A stretch of DNA of 64,000 nucleotides from Candidatus Thermoflexus tengchongensis (GTDB taxonomy: Bacteria > Chloroflexota > Anaerolineae > Thermoflexales > Thermoflexaceae): the NCBI GenBank assembly GCA_016842085.1, contig JAEVEX010000010.1, positions 1 to 64,000 on the forward strand, in the 5' to 3' direction. Of the stretch, positions 20,692 to 30,708 are shown one piece after another. The position numbers and the translations under genes are program-made. Numbering within the stretch: the stretch's first letter is position 1; every line of letters starts with the position of its first letter. The notes below the pieces were generated by a model. It was not told where the DNA came from. It was given only the letters and a program-made list of their open reading frames with translations, and made no database searches.

Positions 20692-21120
20692 GTGAAGACT
20701 TATGTCACCAAGCCGGCCGATATCCGGGCGGAATGGTGGATTGTGGATGCGACCAATCAGAACCTGGGGCGGCTGGCCAGCCGGATCGCCCAGATCCTTC
20801 GCGGCAAGCATAAGCCGTATTTTGACCCCTCGCAGGATTGCGGGGATTATGTGATCGTGATCAATGCGGCGAAGGTGGCGGTTCATCCCCGTCATCTGGA
20901 GCAGAAGATTTACTACCGTCACAGTGGATATCCGGGCGGTTTGAGGGAAATCCCGCTGCGCCGGATGTTGCAGACCCATCCCGAGCGGGTGATTCAGAAG
21001 GCAGTGTGGGGGATGTTGCCGAAGAACCGTCTGGGGCGACGCATGCTGAAAAAGCTGAAGGTCTACGCCGGGCCAGAACATCCGCACCAGGCTCAGCAGC
21101 CCAAACCGCTTCCGTTGTAA
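20692..21120 (+). CDS. rplM: 50S ribosomal protein L13 (GTG start)
   Basis: [48 protein letters not shown]. Confidence 0.97.
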   Translation: MKTYVTKPADIRAEWWIVDATNQNLGRLASRIAQILRGKHKPYFDPSQDCGDYVIVINAAKVAVHPRHLEQKIYYRHSGYPGGLREIPLRRMLQTHPERVIQKAVWGMLPKNRLGRRMLKKLKVYAGPEHPHQAQQPKPLPL

Positions 21121-21164
21121 GCATATCCGGCTTCAAACCTGCAATACGGGGGAAAGGAGCGCCT

Positions 21165-21599
21165 ATGGCGGCTGTTGTGGAAGGGATTACCTTTGAGGCT
21201 TTCAAAGGCCGTCCTTATGTCGAGGGTGTGGGTCGACGCAAGCGGGCTGTCGCCCGTGTTCGGCTATACACAGGCGGAAGTGGAGTTTTTATTGTGAATA
21301 ACAAGCCAGTGCAGGATTACTTTGCTCGCGAGCAGGATCTCCACCACCTGTTCGAGCCGCTCCGCCTGACGGGCCTGGAAGGGAAGCTGGACGTCACCGT
21401 GAAGGTGGAGGGAGGCGGCCTCACGGGCCAGGCCGGCGCGATTCGCCTGGGGCTGGCCCGCGCGCTGCTTCTGGTGGATCCGGGGTTGCGTCCTCTGCTG
21501 AAACAGCACGGCATGTTAACGCGCGATCCGCGGGAGAAAGAGCGCAAGAAGCCGGGACTCCGGCGCGCGCGCAAGGCGCCTCAGTCGCCCAAGCGCTGA
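21165..21599 (+). CDS. rpsI: 30S ribosomal protein S9
   Basis: GVGRRKRAVARVRLYTGGSGVFIVNNKPVQDYF...LTRDPREKERKKPGLRRARKAPQSPKR. Confidence 0.97.
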   Translation: MAAVVEGITFEAFKGRPYVEGVGRRKRAVARVRLYTGGSGVFIVNNKPVQDYFAREQDLHHLFEPLRLTGLEGKLDVTVKVEGGGLTGQAGAIRLGLARALLLVDPGLRPLLKQHGMLTRDPREKERKKPGLRRARKAPQSPKR

Positions 21600-21638
21600 A
21601 CGCTGTATCCCCTTCCCACCTCCCGAACGCTTTTCCAT

Positions 21639-21673
21639 CCTCTTCCCCGGGCCCTCTGGGTCCGGGGAAGAGG
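21639..21673 (+). terminator. 12-bp stem hairpin downstream of rpsI
   Basis: CCTCTTCCCCGG / 11-nt loop / CCGGGGAAGAGG. Confidence 0.55.
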
Positions 21674-21836
21674 ACGGATCTCTCCAGAGTTACGGTGCTG
21701 ACCTTCTGGCGGAGAGCCTTCAGGGCCAGGCTGGCCGCCTTCAGCGGCCGGCTCGGCCCCGGGCCGCTGGGGAGATGCTTCCCTCCCTTCCCGCTGTGGC
21801 CGGAGGGAAGGGGTATGTGGCCTTCCCGATCTGGCT

Positions 21837-22688
21837 CTAAGCATTCAGGATCCGCTGGAGCTCACGAAGAACCAGGGCCGGTCGTTCGTCTCGCAAAAGG
21901 GGCAATCGAATCCGGGTCCGGCGGATTTGATCCAGATCGATCGAAGCCAGGATCAAGGCTTCATCGAAATAAGGGCCCTGCACCACCAGATCCCCGTTCG
22001 GATCAAAGATAGTGGATCCCCCCCAGAAGTTCTGCCCATCCTCAAATCCCGCCCGGTTCACATGGATGACGAAGACGGTGAAGAGGCTTGCATAGGCCTG
22101 GTTGACCAGCTCGACCCACCTGGCGCTCCCCAGCTTCCCCGGGGTTCCCAATCCACGCCCCGGGCTCGCCGAGGTGAAGATTAACACCTCCGCTCCATCC
22201 AGCCACAGGAGATAAGGCGGGCTGATATGCCAGAAATCCTCGCAGATCAATAATCCAAAGCGCCCAAAGCGGGTATCGAAGGCCCGAACCCGATCCCCGG
22301 GGGCCATATCCCTTCCCTCATCGAACATCCCATAGGTGGGGAGGTAGACTTTGCGATGGCGGTGAATCATGCGCCCTCCGGATAGATAAGCGCCTGCTGT
22401 GTAATAGCGCCCTCGCTCATCCATCTCCACAAACCCGACGACCAGATCAGCCCGCCGGCTGGCTTCCAGCAGGGGTTGGAGGATGGGATGGCCCGGTTCA
22501 GGACGGATGGCCACTTCGTATGTCAGATCCTGGAGCACATATCCGGTGAGGGAAAGCTCAGGGAACACAATCAGCTCAGCGCCTCGCGCCACCGCGTCCT
22601 CGATAACCTCCAGATGCTTGCGGAGATTGGCTTGCAGATCGCCCAGCAGCGGGTAGATCTGGGCCAGACCGATTTTCAGGGCTTTCAT
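21837..22688 (-). CDS. Carbon-nitrogen hydrolase (nitrilase superfamily)
   Basis: MKALKIGLAQIYPLLGDLQANLRKH; ELIVFPELSLTGY; KVYLPTYGMFDEGR; LLICEDFWH. Confidence 0.9.
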   Translation of the reverse strand: MKALKIGLAQIYPLLGDLQANLRKHLEVIEDAVARGAELIVFPELSLTGYVLQDLTYEVAIRPEPGHPILQPLLEASRRADLVVGFVEMDERGRYYTAGAYLSGGRMIHRHRKVYLPTYGMFDEGRDMAPGDRVRAFDTRFGRFGLLICEDFWHISPPYLLWLDGAEVLIFTSASPGRGLGTPGKLGSARWVELVNQAYASLFTVFVIHVNRAGFEDGQNFWGGSTIFDPNGDLVVQGPYFDEALILASIDLDQIRRTRIRLPLLRDERPALVLRELQRILNA

Positions 22689-23035
22689 TCGGGAACCTCC
22701 ACGGTCGCGGTGTTCTGGATGAATCGATCGGAAGTCCGTTCGATCCCCCGAGGCAAGCATGGAATTGGGGGGATCTGAACAGACCATGGGCCGGGGCCGG
22801 CAGACCCCACATACTTCCGGGTGGATGGCCTGTTGGATTATCGGTTCTGTGAAATAATAACCTGGAAGGGGCGTCTGCCGCCAGAGGCGGTCTGAGGAAC
22901 GTTCCAGGCGGATATTCCGCAGGACTTAGGCGGGATGGCCTCTTCCTTTTAAGGGCCGGGTCGGTTCCAAATGCTCCCGGGGAAGAGGTCAACCGCGCCA
23001 TTCCTCCCAATCTCCTGATGGAGAGGGATCCGGCA

Positions 23036-24220
23036 ATGCGATCCTTATTGCGATGGGGATGGGTTCTGCTTCTCGGGATGGTTGCCTGTGCATCGGTGAC
23101 GAGGCCGCCGAGGTTGATCGTCCTCTGGCATGCCCTGGACCCCGGGCGTGGGACTGCCCTGGCCCGGCTGACAGAGGCCTATATGGCCGAACATCCCGAC
23201 GGCGCGATTTATATGGAGGCGTTCCCCGGAGTCCGGGAGCTGCTGAACCGGTTGCAGCAACCCTCGGAGCGGGGGCCGGACCTGGTTCTGATCCCCACAG
23301 AGGTCGTGCCGGAGTTGTGGGGATCCGGACGGCTGATCCCCCTCCGCCGCTGGCTGGAGGATCCGCAACACGGGCTATCGGCTGAGGAGCAAGACGATCT
23401 GCTGGCCTCCATGACGCCCGGCTCCATTCCATTTCTGCGGGATGGGCTCATCATGTATGCGGATGAAGATCGATTGATGGAATCCGGTTTGGAGCAACTT
23501 CCGGGGGACTGGGAAGGAATTCGCCAGGTGTGCCTGCGGGGAGCGCTGGATCTGAATGGGGATGGACGACCGGATACCGCAGGCTGGATCGCCCCGCGGG
23601 ACGGGCATGTGCTCCAGGGCTGGCTGGCCCGGCGTTCCATGGCTGAGCTGAGGGGATGGATCGAGGACATGGCCTTCATGCTGAGAACCGGATGTGGCCG
23701 CCTGATGGAACCCGAGGCGGCGTTACGGGCTTTTCTGGAGGGCGAGACCGTTATTCTGTTCGGCTCCACCCGCTGGCTTTCCACGCTGGAGCGGGAGACC
23801 GAAGCCGGGCGGTTAAAATTCCGGCTGATGCTGGCTCCCCTGCCCGCTCCATCTGGACAGGGAGAGACGATTCTGCCCGGATGGGGCTGGGATCTGGCGA
23901 TTACAGCTCGGGATCCAGACCAGCAAGCCGCGGCATGGTCCTTTCTGCGCTGGGCCGTGGGGGTCGAGGCCCAGACGCGCTGGGCGCAGGATGCCCGATC
24001 GATCCCCGTCCGTCGAGCTGCAGCCCTGCGCTTGCGCCAGCGGGCAGGGGCGGAAGCCCGGCAGAGCATGGTGCTGAGCTGGGCGCTCCAGGGATATTTT
24101 GAGGAACCCCCAGAGGGCCGGAGCGCTCTGAGCCGTCTGGATGAAGCGCTGAATCTGCTGGAAGGCGGAGCCGATATCTCCGCGATCCTTGAGCGGTTAC
24201 AGAGCGCTTCGCCTCCGTGA
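23036..24220 (+). CDS. Extracellular solute-binding lipoprotein
   Basis: Lipobox LLLGMVAC; LIVLWHALDPGRGTALARLTEAY; solute-binding protein family 1 style. Confidence 0.8.
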   Translation: MRSLLRWGWVLLLGMVACASVTRPPRLIVLWHALDPGRGTALARLTEAYMAEHPDGAIYMEAFPGVRELLNRLQQPSERGPDLVLIPTEVVPELWGSGRLIPLRRWLEDPQHGLSAEEQDDLLASMTPGSIPFLRDGLIMYADEDRLMESGLEQLPGDWEGIRQVCLRGALDLNGDGRPDTAGWIAPRDGHVLQGWLARRSMAELRGWIEDMAFMLRTGCGRLMEPEAALRAFLEGETVILFGSTRWLSTLERETEAGRLKFRLMLAPLPAPSGQGETILPGWGWDLAITARDPDQQAAAWSFLRWAVGVEAQTRWAQDARSIPVRRAAALRLRQRAGAEARQSMVLSWALQGYFEEPPEGRSALSRLDEALNLLEGGADISAILERLQSASPP

Positions 24221-24353
24221 TTCCTGAGGGTGATCGCACGCCTCATCCCGAAGACGCGGCGGGTTTCCCTGTGGAGGCGGCTGGGAACTGTTCGGGGCGC
24301 CGAAGATGCCCCGCACAACCCGGGAAAGCATTTCCTGCGAGGAGGAAGGAACA

Positions 24354-25148
24354 GTGAGTCCCTCCGGCGCTCATCTGGAAGTCTGGTTGCTGACGGCCAT
24401 CGAGGCGGCCCTTGCGGGCGGAGCGGTCCTTCGCACCTACTGGCCCCTGTCCCGCCAGATCCACGAAAAGGGATTCCGGGATTGGGTGACCTCCGCTGAT
24501 CTGGCTGCTCAGGAAGCGATCCTGACGGTCATCCGGCGCCATGGCCCGGAGCATCGGATCCTGGCTGAAGAGGGAGAGCGGGGCGTAGCGGAGGTAAAGG
24601 AGGGGATCGTCTGGGTGGTGGATCCCCTGGATGGGACCACGAACTTCGCCCGGCGGTTTCCATGTTTTTCGGTTTCGGTCGGGCTGCTGGTGGATGGCGA
24701 GCCTGTGGTCGGAGCAATTTATGATCCGCTGAAGGATATGCTCTTCACGGCAGCCCGGGGGCGCGGAGCGTTCCTCAACGGAAAGCCGATCCGGGTGAGC
24801 GAGACGGAGCGGCTGGAGCAGGCACTGATCGGGCTGGATTGGGGGCACCGCAATGAGACTCGAGAACAAATCCTGGGATGGTTGAGCCGGCTGGCAGTGC
24901 GGTGTCAAACCGTGCGCGCCATCGGATCTGCGGCCCTGGGGATGGCCTATGTGGCGGCTGGATGGCTCGATCTCTATTTTCACTTCGCGTTGCAACCCTG
25001 GGATGTGGCCGCTGCGGCGGTGATCGTCCGCGAAGCAGGCGGGGCGCTTTATCAACCGGATGGCACGCCGTGGTCCTTCTGGAACTCCGCTGCGGTGGTC
25101 AGCAATGGGCGGCTGGAGCGCGCGGTCTGGGCCGCCATGGGGATGTAA
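24354..25148 (+). CDS. Inositol monophosphatase family protein (GTG start)
   Basis: AEEGERG, WVVDPLDGTTNFARRFPCFSVSVGL, WDVAAAAVIVREAGG. Confidence 0.92.
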   Translation: MSPSGAHLEVWLLTAIEAALAGGAVLRTYWPLSRQIHEKGFRDWVTSADLAAQEAILTVIRRHGPEHRILAEEGERGVAEVKEGIVWVVDPLDGTTNFARRFPCFSVSVGLLVDGEPVVGAIYDPLKDMLFTAARGRGAFLNGKPIRVSETERLEQALIGLDWGHRNETREQILGWLSRLAVRCQTVRAIGSAALGMAYVAAGWLDLYFHFALQPWDVAAAAVIVREAGGALYQPDGTPWSFWNSAAVVSNGRLERAVWAAMGM

Positions 25149-25261
25149 AGCCAGGCTCGTCCCGCATGGGCGTGAGGGCCGCGCGCTGCGCCACCGCCCC
25201 CCACGCCATGGGGCCCGGGGATGAGCCTCCAGCTCGACCTGAAAAGGCAGGTTCCAGGAAT

Positions 25262-25290
25262 TTGACAGATTCTCTCTGCTCTGGTAACAT
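25262..25290 (+). promoter_or_regulatory. Sigma70-type promoter of csp leader
   Basis: TTGACA-17 bp-TAACAT. Confidence 0.65.
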
Positions 25291-25335
25291 ATGGATGCGT
25301 GGTGAGCGCACGCGTGAAGGGAAGTCGAAGGCCGG

Positions 25336-25371
25336 ACCGCCGGGTCTGCTGAGACGCCCCGGCGGTTTTTT
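25336..25371 (+). terminator. Intrinsic terminator-like hairpin within the csp 5' leader
   Basis: ACCGCCGGG...CCCGGCGGT followed by TTTTTT, ~115 nt upstream of csp ATG. Confidence 0.65.
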
Positions 25372-25483
25372 GTTGATCTGGAATCGGCCCCATGCCGTCC
25401 TCCAGCCTATCGCCAGACCCCTTCGCTTCAAACCGAAGCCTCCGCTCAGGCTTCACCCTAAAACTTTTTAAGGAGTTCGTCCG

Positions 25484-25705
25484 ATGTCTGAAGCACGCAT
25501 GAAGGGGACCGTTCGCTGGTTCAACCGCACCAAGGGTTACGGGTTCATCCGGCCCGATCACGGAGAGAAAGACATCTTCGTCCACTATTCCGGGATCGCG
25601 GGGGATGGTTTCCGGAACCTGGAGGAAGGGGACCGGGTGGAATTCAGCGTCCGGCAGACGGCGAAGGGGCCGCAGGCTTACGATGTGATCCGCACATCCG
25701 CCTGA
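25484..25705 (+). CDS. Cold-shock domain protein
   Basis: GTVRWFNRTKGYGFIRPDHGEKDIFVHYSGI. Confidence 0.95.
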   Translation: MSEARMKGTVRWFNRTKGYGFIRPDHGEKDIFVHYSGIAGDGFRNLEEGDRVEFSVRQTAKGPQAYDVIRTSA

Positions 25706-25728
25706 TCGGATCCTCCGTTAACCCGAAC

Positions 25729-25762
25729 AAAGGCCCTGCCTCTGGCAGGGCCTTTGTTTTTG
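25729..25762 (+). terminator. Intrinsic terminator downstream of csp
   Basis: AAAGGCCCTGCC-TCT-GGCAGGGCCTTT then GTTTTT. Confidence 0.9.
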
Positions 25763-26012
25763 ATGAGCCCTGTTCCCATTCCGGCGAGCCCGGCCGTGGC
25801 TCCAGGAGCCTTTCCCTCCTGCCCTTCTCCAAATTTCTTTGCAGCACAGAGAGGGGGGAGAATGAAAATGGCAGGACAGGTGGCGAAATCCTCTGTTCTC
25901 CCTGCAGCCTGAAAGGGCCGCAGAGAGGGTGAAAATATATTCAGGCTGGAAGGGGTGTTGCGGGCGTGCTCGATCTGCGCAAGCCTGGATCGATCGCACA
26001 GGAGGGTTTGCC

Positions 26013-26639
26013 ATGACAGCGCCTCGTCAAGTCGTTGCGGAAGCAACCCTTCCCTCCGGTCATCGCGTGACGCTGGTGCATGGAGATCTCACGGAAGAAG
26101 AGGCAGACGCCCTGGTGAACGCGGCCAACACCTACCTGAAGCATGGAGGGGGCGTCGCTGGCGCGCTGGTTCGGAAAGGTGGCCCCCAGATTCAGGCGGA
26201 GAGCGATGAATGGATCCGTCGCCATGGACCGGTTCCCGTGGGCGGGGTGGCGATCACCAGCGCCGGACGTCTCAAAGCCCGCGCCATCCTGCATGCGGTC
26301 GGGCCGGTATGGGCAGGCGGGACCCAGGGGGAAGAGCGTTTGCTGGCGGAGGCGATTCATAACGTTCTGAGGATCGCCCGGGAGCAGGGATACGAGCGGA
26401 TCGCGATGCCGGCGATCAGCACCGGCATTTTCGGCTTCCCAAAGGAGCGGGCGGCCCCGATCTTCTGGGAGACGATCGCCGCCTTCGCCGCCGCTCATCC
26501 CGGGGAGCCGCCCCGGGAGATCCGGGTGGTGATCCTCGATGAGGCGACCCTTCGTCCTTTCCTCGCGGCCTTTCAGAAGCGGTTTGGATCCGCTGCAAAG
26601 CAGGCCCCAGGGGCCAGGGAGGAAGGGGAAGCGACATGA
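26013..26639 (+). CDS. Macro domain (ADP-ribose-binding/hydrolase) protein
   Basis: GDLTEEEADALVNAANTYLKHGGGVAGALVRKGG; AMPAISTGIFGFP. Confidence 0.93.
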   Translation: MTAPRQVVAEATLPSGHRVTLVHGDLTEEEADALVNAANTYLKHGGGVAGALVRKGGPQIQAESDEWIRRHGPVPVGGVAITSAGRLKARAILHAVGPVWAGGTQGEERLLAEAIHNVLRIAREQGYERIAMPAISTGIFGFPKERAAPIFWETIAAFAAAHPGEPPREIRVVILDEATLRPFLAAFQKRFGSAAKQAPGAREEGEAT

Positions 26640-26701
26640 GGAGCGAGCCGGGCTCCTTCGGCGCTCTGCCCTGCTCCCTGACCCCAGGGATAGTGGTTCC
26701 C

Positions 26702-27631
26702 TTACCCGCTCAGCAGGCGAACCAGGAGAGCCTTCTGGGCGTGGAGGCGGTTCTCCGCCTGATCGAAGATCACCGAATGTGGGCCGTCCGCCACATCATC
26801 AGTGATCTCCTCGCCGCGATGGGCCGGTAGGCAGTGCATGACGATGACATCCGGCTTCGCCTTCGCCACCAGCGCGGCGTTGACCTGATAGGGTGGAAAG
26901 ATCTGACGCCGGATCTCCGCCTCCGCTTCCTGCCCCATGCTCGCCCACACGTCCGTGTAGATCACATCGGCATCCCGCACGGCCTCCATCGGATCGTGGG
27001 TGAACAGCAGGCGGCTGCCGCTGCGGGCGGCGAAGGCTTTCCCCCGTTCGATAACCGGTTCTTTCAGCATGTAACCCGGAGGCGTTGCGATGGCGAAATC
27101 CACCCCCAGCATGGCACAGATGTAAAGCAGGGCCGTGGCCACGTTGTTCCCATCCCCCACAAAGGCCAGCTTCAGCCCCCGCAGGCATCCTTTCTTCTCA
27201 TAAACCGTGAGCATATCTCCCAGAGCCTGGCAGGGGTGCTCATCGTCAGAGAGCCCGTTGATGACGGGGACCGTTGCATAGCGTGCCATCTCCTCCAGGA
27301 CGGAGTGGGCGAAGACCCGGGCCATAATGGCATCCACATAACGGCTGAGCACCCGGGCGACGTCGGCCACGCTTTCCCGCTTGCCCAGGCCAACCTCCTG
27401 CGGGGAAAGATAGATGGCGTCCCCGCCCAGATGGCGCATGGCCATCTCGAAGGAAACCCGCGTGCGCAGGGAGGGTTTTTCAAAGAGCATCCCCAGGGTC
27501 CTGCCCGCCAGGATCGGCGGCCGAACCCCCGCTTTCCAGTCCGCCTTCATTCGGGCGGCTTCCATGATCATTGCTTCGATCTCCTCCGGAGACCAGTCCA
27601 CCAGGGAGATGAAATGTCGCAAGGGGCTCAT
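26702..27631 (-). CDS. argF: Ornithine carbamoyltransferase
   Basis: [47 protein letters not shown]. Confidence 0.95.
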   Translation of the reverse strand: MSPLRHFISLVDWSPEEIEAMIMEAARMKADWKAGVRPPILAGRTLGMLFEKPSLRTRVSFEMAMRHLGGDAIYLSPQEVGLGKRESVADVARVLSRYVDAIMARVFAHSVLEEMARYATVPVINGLSDDEHPCQALGDMLTVYEKKGCLRGLKLAFVGDGNNVATALLYICAMLGVDFAIATPPGYMLKEPVIERGKAFAARSGSRLLFTHDPMEAVRDADVIYTDVWASMGQEAEAEIRRQIFPPYQVNAALVAKAKPDVIVMHCLPAHRGEEITDDVADGPHSVIFDQAENRLHAQKALLVRLLSG

Positions 27632-27715
27632 GGAGCTCCTTCCTCCTGAAGGATTGGATTTGTCGATCGGTCTTCGCCCGACATCTCGCCCGGCCCCTAA
27701 ATCCTACGGCCGCAC

Positions 27716-28255
27716 CTATCGAGGTAGGGCAACTGCAAGCAGTTGCCCTACATACACCACCCAGGGATCCTCATATGCATGGATATAGCATGCGCCGGTC
27801 GAGGCTGCGAAGGCCCACGCGGCTTCGTGGGCTTCCGCGTAACTCCGACCGACCGGCCGCAGGTGGACTTCCATAGCCTCCAGGGCCCGGATCTTGTTCC
27901 GGGCGGCGGTTTCCGGTATGAAGACCGTGGTAGGGATTCCTCCCAGCAGCCGGGCGGCGAACGCCACGGCCAGACCGTGGTTGCCTGCAGAGGCGGTGAC
28001 CACTCCTCGCGCGCGCTCCTCGGACGTCAGCTGCGCCAGCCGGGCCAGAGCGCCGCGAACCTTAAACGAGCCGGTCGGCTGCCAGGCTTCGAGCTTCAGC
28101 CAGATCTGGCCCCCAAGCATGCGGTTCAATACGGGGAACGTCCGCAGGGGGGTCGCTGGAAGCACCCGCCGCAAAGTCCGGGAGGCCTCCAGGATTTGTA
28201 TCAGGGAGGGAGCACCAGACCGTGGATCCATGGGTTGCGGTCTCACCGAGGCCAT
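27716..28255 (-). pseudogene. Threonine/serine dehydratase-like (PLP fold II) gene, 3'-truncated
   Basis: WLKLEAWQPTGSFKVRGA; VTASAGNHGLAVAFAARLLG; homology stops at HAYEDPWVV where a palindrome supplies the C-terminus. Confidence 0.85.
27724..27751. repeat. 28-bp palindrome, family B (GTAGGGCAACTGC-AA-GCAGTTGCCCTAC)
   Basis: Direct reading; 13-2-13. Confidence 0.95.
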
Positions 28256-29639
28256 GAGATGCGAGCACGGACCCGAGCCACCACCTCCTCACTGGGCCCG
28301 CGGAGGATCAGCGCCTCTGCCCCTTTCCATTCCAGCCACAACACGTCCTTTCCGACCCAGAGGGCCTGACCGGCGGCCTCCCGGACAGGGCCTCCCCCAT
28401 AACGAGCGGCGGCATAGGATCGATAGGCTTCCACGAACTCGCGGGCCTCCGCCTCGCTATCCCAGGCCACGGCGAGCACCAGCAGGTCCTGACCGGCCGC
28501 CTCGTTCACATAGACCGCATAGCGATCCCCACCCCATCCGGCAGCGGCTTTTTCCGCCTGAGACGCCGGGAGCCGTTCCTCCAGATAGACCCGCATGAAG
28601 AACTCCCCCAGCACGTTCTCATCGACCAGCCGCCAGCTGCTCCCGAGTGTATCGGTGAGGGGCGGCAGCGTCACCCGGATCGGCCGCTCGCGGCTCCGGA
28701 ACTTCTCCGGATGCAGGATCTGTTCGGTGGAGGCCGGCGGATCCCGGAAGGCGGCGTTGACCGCATCCCATCCTCCCTGCTCATATAGCGTCTGAACGAA
28801 AGCGAATCCGGCGTCGTAAGGGAAGGTGAGCTCCTCCCGGATGACCCGGGGAGCGCGGTCGAAGACTTCACTGGGCTGGCGCTGGACGGCCTCCAGCCAT
28901 TCCCGTTGCTCCGTCCGGGAGAGGCGGCTCAGATAGAGCAGCTGCGTGAGGGTCGCATCCCCTTCCACCAGGGCCCGCCGGGCGAGCATCGCGTCATCAT
29001 CCAGATCCTTCGGCCGCTTGCTTTCATCATCCGTGAACCCGAGGGCGACGAGGTCGAAGTGCTGATCCTGCAGAAGGTGCGTGTATTCATGGGCAAAGGT
29101 CACCCGCTCCAGAATCCCCGGCCGTTCCTGGTCGCTGATCACGAAGAATTGTTTGGTGTCCGGGTCGTAGAAGCCCGCGATCTGTTCGGTGTAAAGATCG
29201 AGCAGGAACTCCCGCAGGTTGAAATCCCGGGGCAACAGATCGAAGGCGGCCAGGGTCAGCGTATCCTGGCGGGCCTCTTCTGGCGTGTAATCTTTCTCAA
29301 ACTTCTTCTCCTGATATGCTCGCAACTCCGCCTGCGTCATCAGGGAGCGCGTGTAAGGCCCGGTCGCCTCCAGTCCCCGGATCTGTTCCACCACCCGGGC
29401 GATCCCGTCGAAGACCCTTAGATCCGGTGTGGGGGTTCCTGGCGAGGGGGTGGGTGGGGAAGGGGTGGCGCCCGGTGATGGCATGGTTGCGGTCGACACA
29501 GGCGGGGCACAAATGTCGTGGTGGGAGTAGCAAGGATCGCTGGGGAAGTTAGATGGGCGGCAGACCAGACCAGCGCGACGGCCCCCGCGCTGCAGGCCAG
29601 CACGATCATGATCAGCAACGCGATCCAGAATCGGCGCAT
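28243..29639 (-). pseudogene. Membrane-anchored HExxH metalloprotease-like protein; signal anchor and catalytic domain separated by an apparent 1-nt frameshift near 29508
   Basis: ORF 29418..29639 MRRFWIALLIMIVLACSAGAVALVW + ORF 28243..29499 with FAHEYTHLLQDQHFD; one extra C restores FVPPPVSTATMPSPG. Confidence 0.6.
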
Positions 29640-29754
29640 GATCGCTCCTGAGCAGGAGTTATAGACATTGTCTCTCGAAGCGAAGGGAGGGTCAATTCAT
29701 CCTGGGGTCGCAGGTCAGCCGCGGGGCGGTCGCGCGGATGAGCCGCCCAGCGCT

Positions 29755-30708
29755 TCAAGCGGGAGCCCGCATCAGCCGTTCCAGCAAGGCGGCATCGGAA
29801 CGACGACGGCGGGCGAAGACCTGGGGCCGCTTCCGGGCGACGCGCGGCCAGGTGAGAAGACCGGCCAGCATCCCCCGCAGCCGGGCTCGGGCGGCCGCTC
29901 CCCTCCACGCCCGGAGGGCATCCCACGCGATCTGGAATTGCGCCCGCAGAATCTGCGGCCAGAACTGCCTCAGCAATCCCGCCGGGTAATCTTTGGCGAT
30001 CAGGTAGATGAAATTCCGTCCATCGTAGAAGCTGGCGATCGGCCCGCCGCCGGTGGCGCTCAACTTGTGATAGACCACCGCGGTCGGGACATACCAGCAA
30101 TTCCATCCCGCGATCTGGGCCCGCCAGGCCAGATCCACATCCTCGCACGAGTAAAAGAAATCCTCATCGAAGAGCCCGATGTCCTGGAAAAGCTCCCGCC
30201 GATAGGCGGCCGCCGCCCCGCAGGCGGAGAACACTTCCTCTTCCCGATCATACTGCCCCTGATCCGTCTCCCAGACCCCACGGTTTCCCGGGATCCCATC
30301 CACCCGGTAGTAATCGCCGGCGGAATGGAAGACATCCCGGCGATCGAAGAGGAGGATCCTGGAGGCCAGAAGACCTGCATCCGGATGGCGTTCGAAGGCC
30401 GCCACCAGGGCCTCCAGCCAGGTGGGAGAGGCCTCCGTATCATTGTTCAGGAGCACAAGGATCTCCCCATGGGCGGCGCGGATCCCGGCGTTGACGGCCC
30501 CCGCAAAGCCCCGGTTGGATCCCAGGGCCAGGATCCGGACCTCCGGGTAGCCGGCGAGGAGCTTCAGGGAATCATCGGTGGAACCGTTGTCCACCACCAG
30601 GACTTCCCGCCGGGTATAGGTCTGCCGGCGCAGCGCCTCCAGGCAGGTGGGCAGATGGACCGCGCCGTTCCAGTTGGGGATGATCACCGAGACCAGCGGC
30701 TCGCTCAT
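29755..30708 (-). CDS. Glycosyltransferase family 2
   Basis: VSVIIPNWNGAVHLPTCLEALRRQTYTRREVLVVDNGSTDDSL; NNDTEASPTWL. Confidence 0.92.
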   Translation of the reverse strand: MSEPLVSVIIPNWNGAVHLPTCLEALRRQTYTRREVLVVDNGSTDDSLKLLAGYPEVRILALGSNRGFAGAVNAGIRAAHGEILVLLNNDTEASPTWLEALVAAFERHPDAGLLASRILLFDRRDVFHSAGDYYRVDGIPGNRGVWETDQGQYDREEEVFSACGAAAAYRRELFQDIGLFDEDFFYSCEDVDLAWRAQIAGWNCWYVPTAVVYHKLSATGGGPIASFYDGRNFIYLIAKDYPAGLLRQFWPQILRAQFQIAWDALRAWRGAAARARLRGMLAGLLTWPRVARKRPQVFARRRRSDAALLERLMRAPA

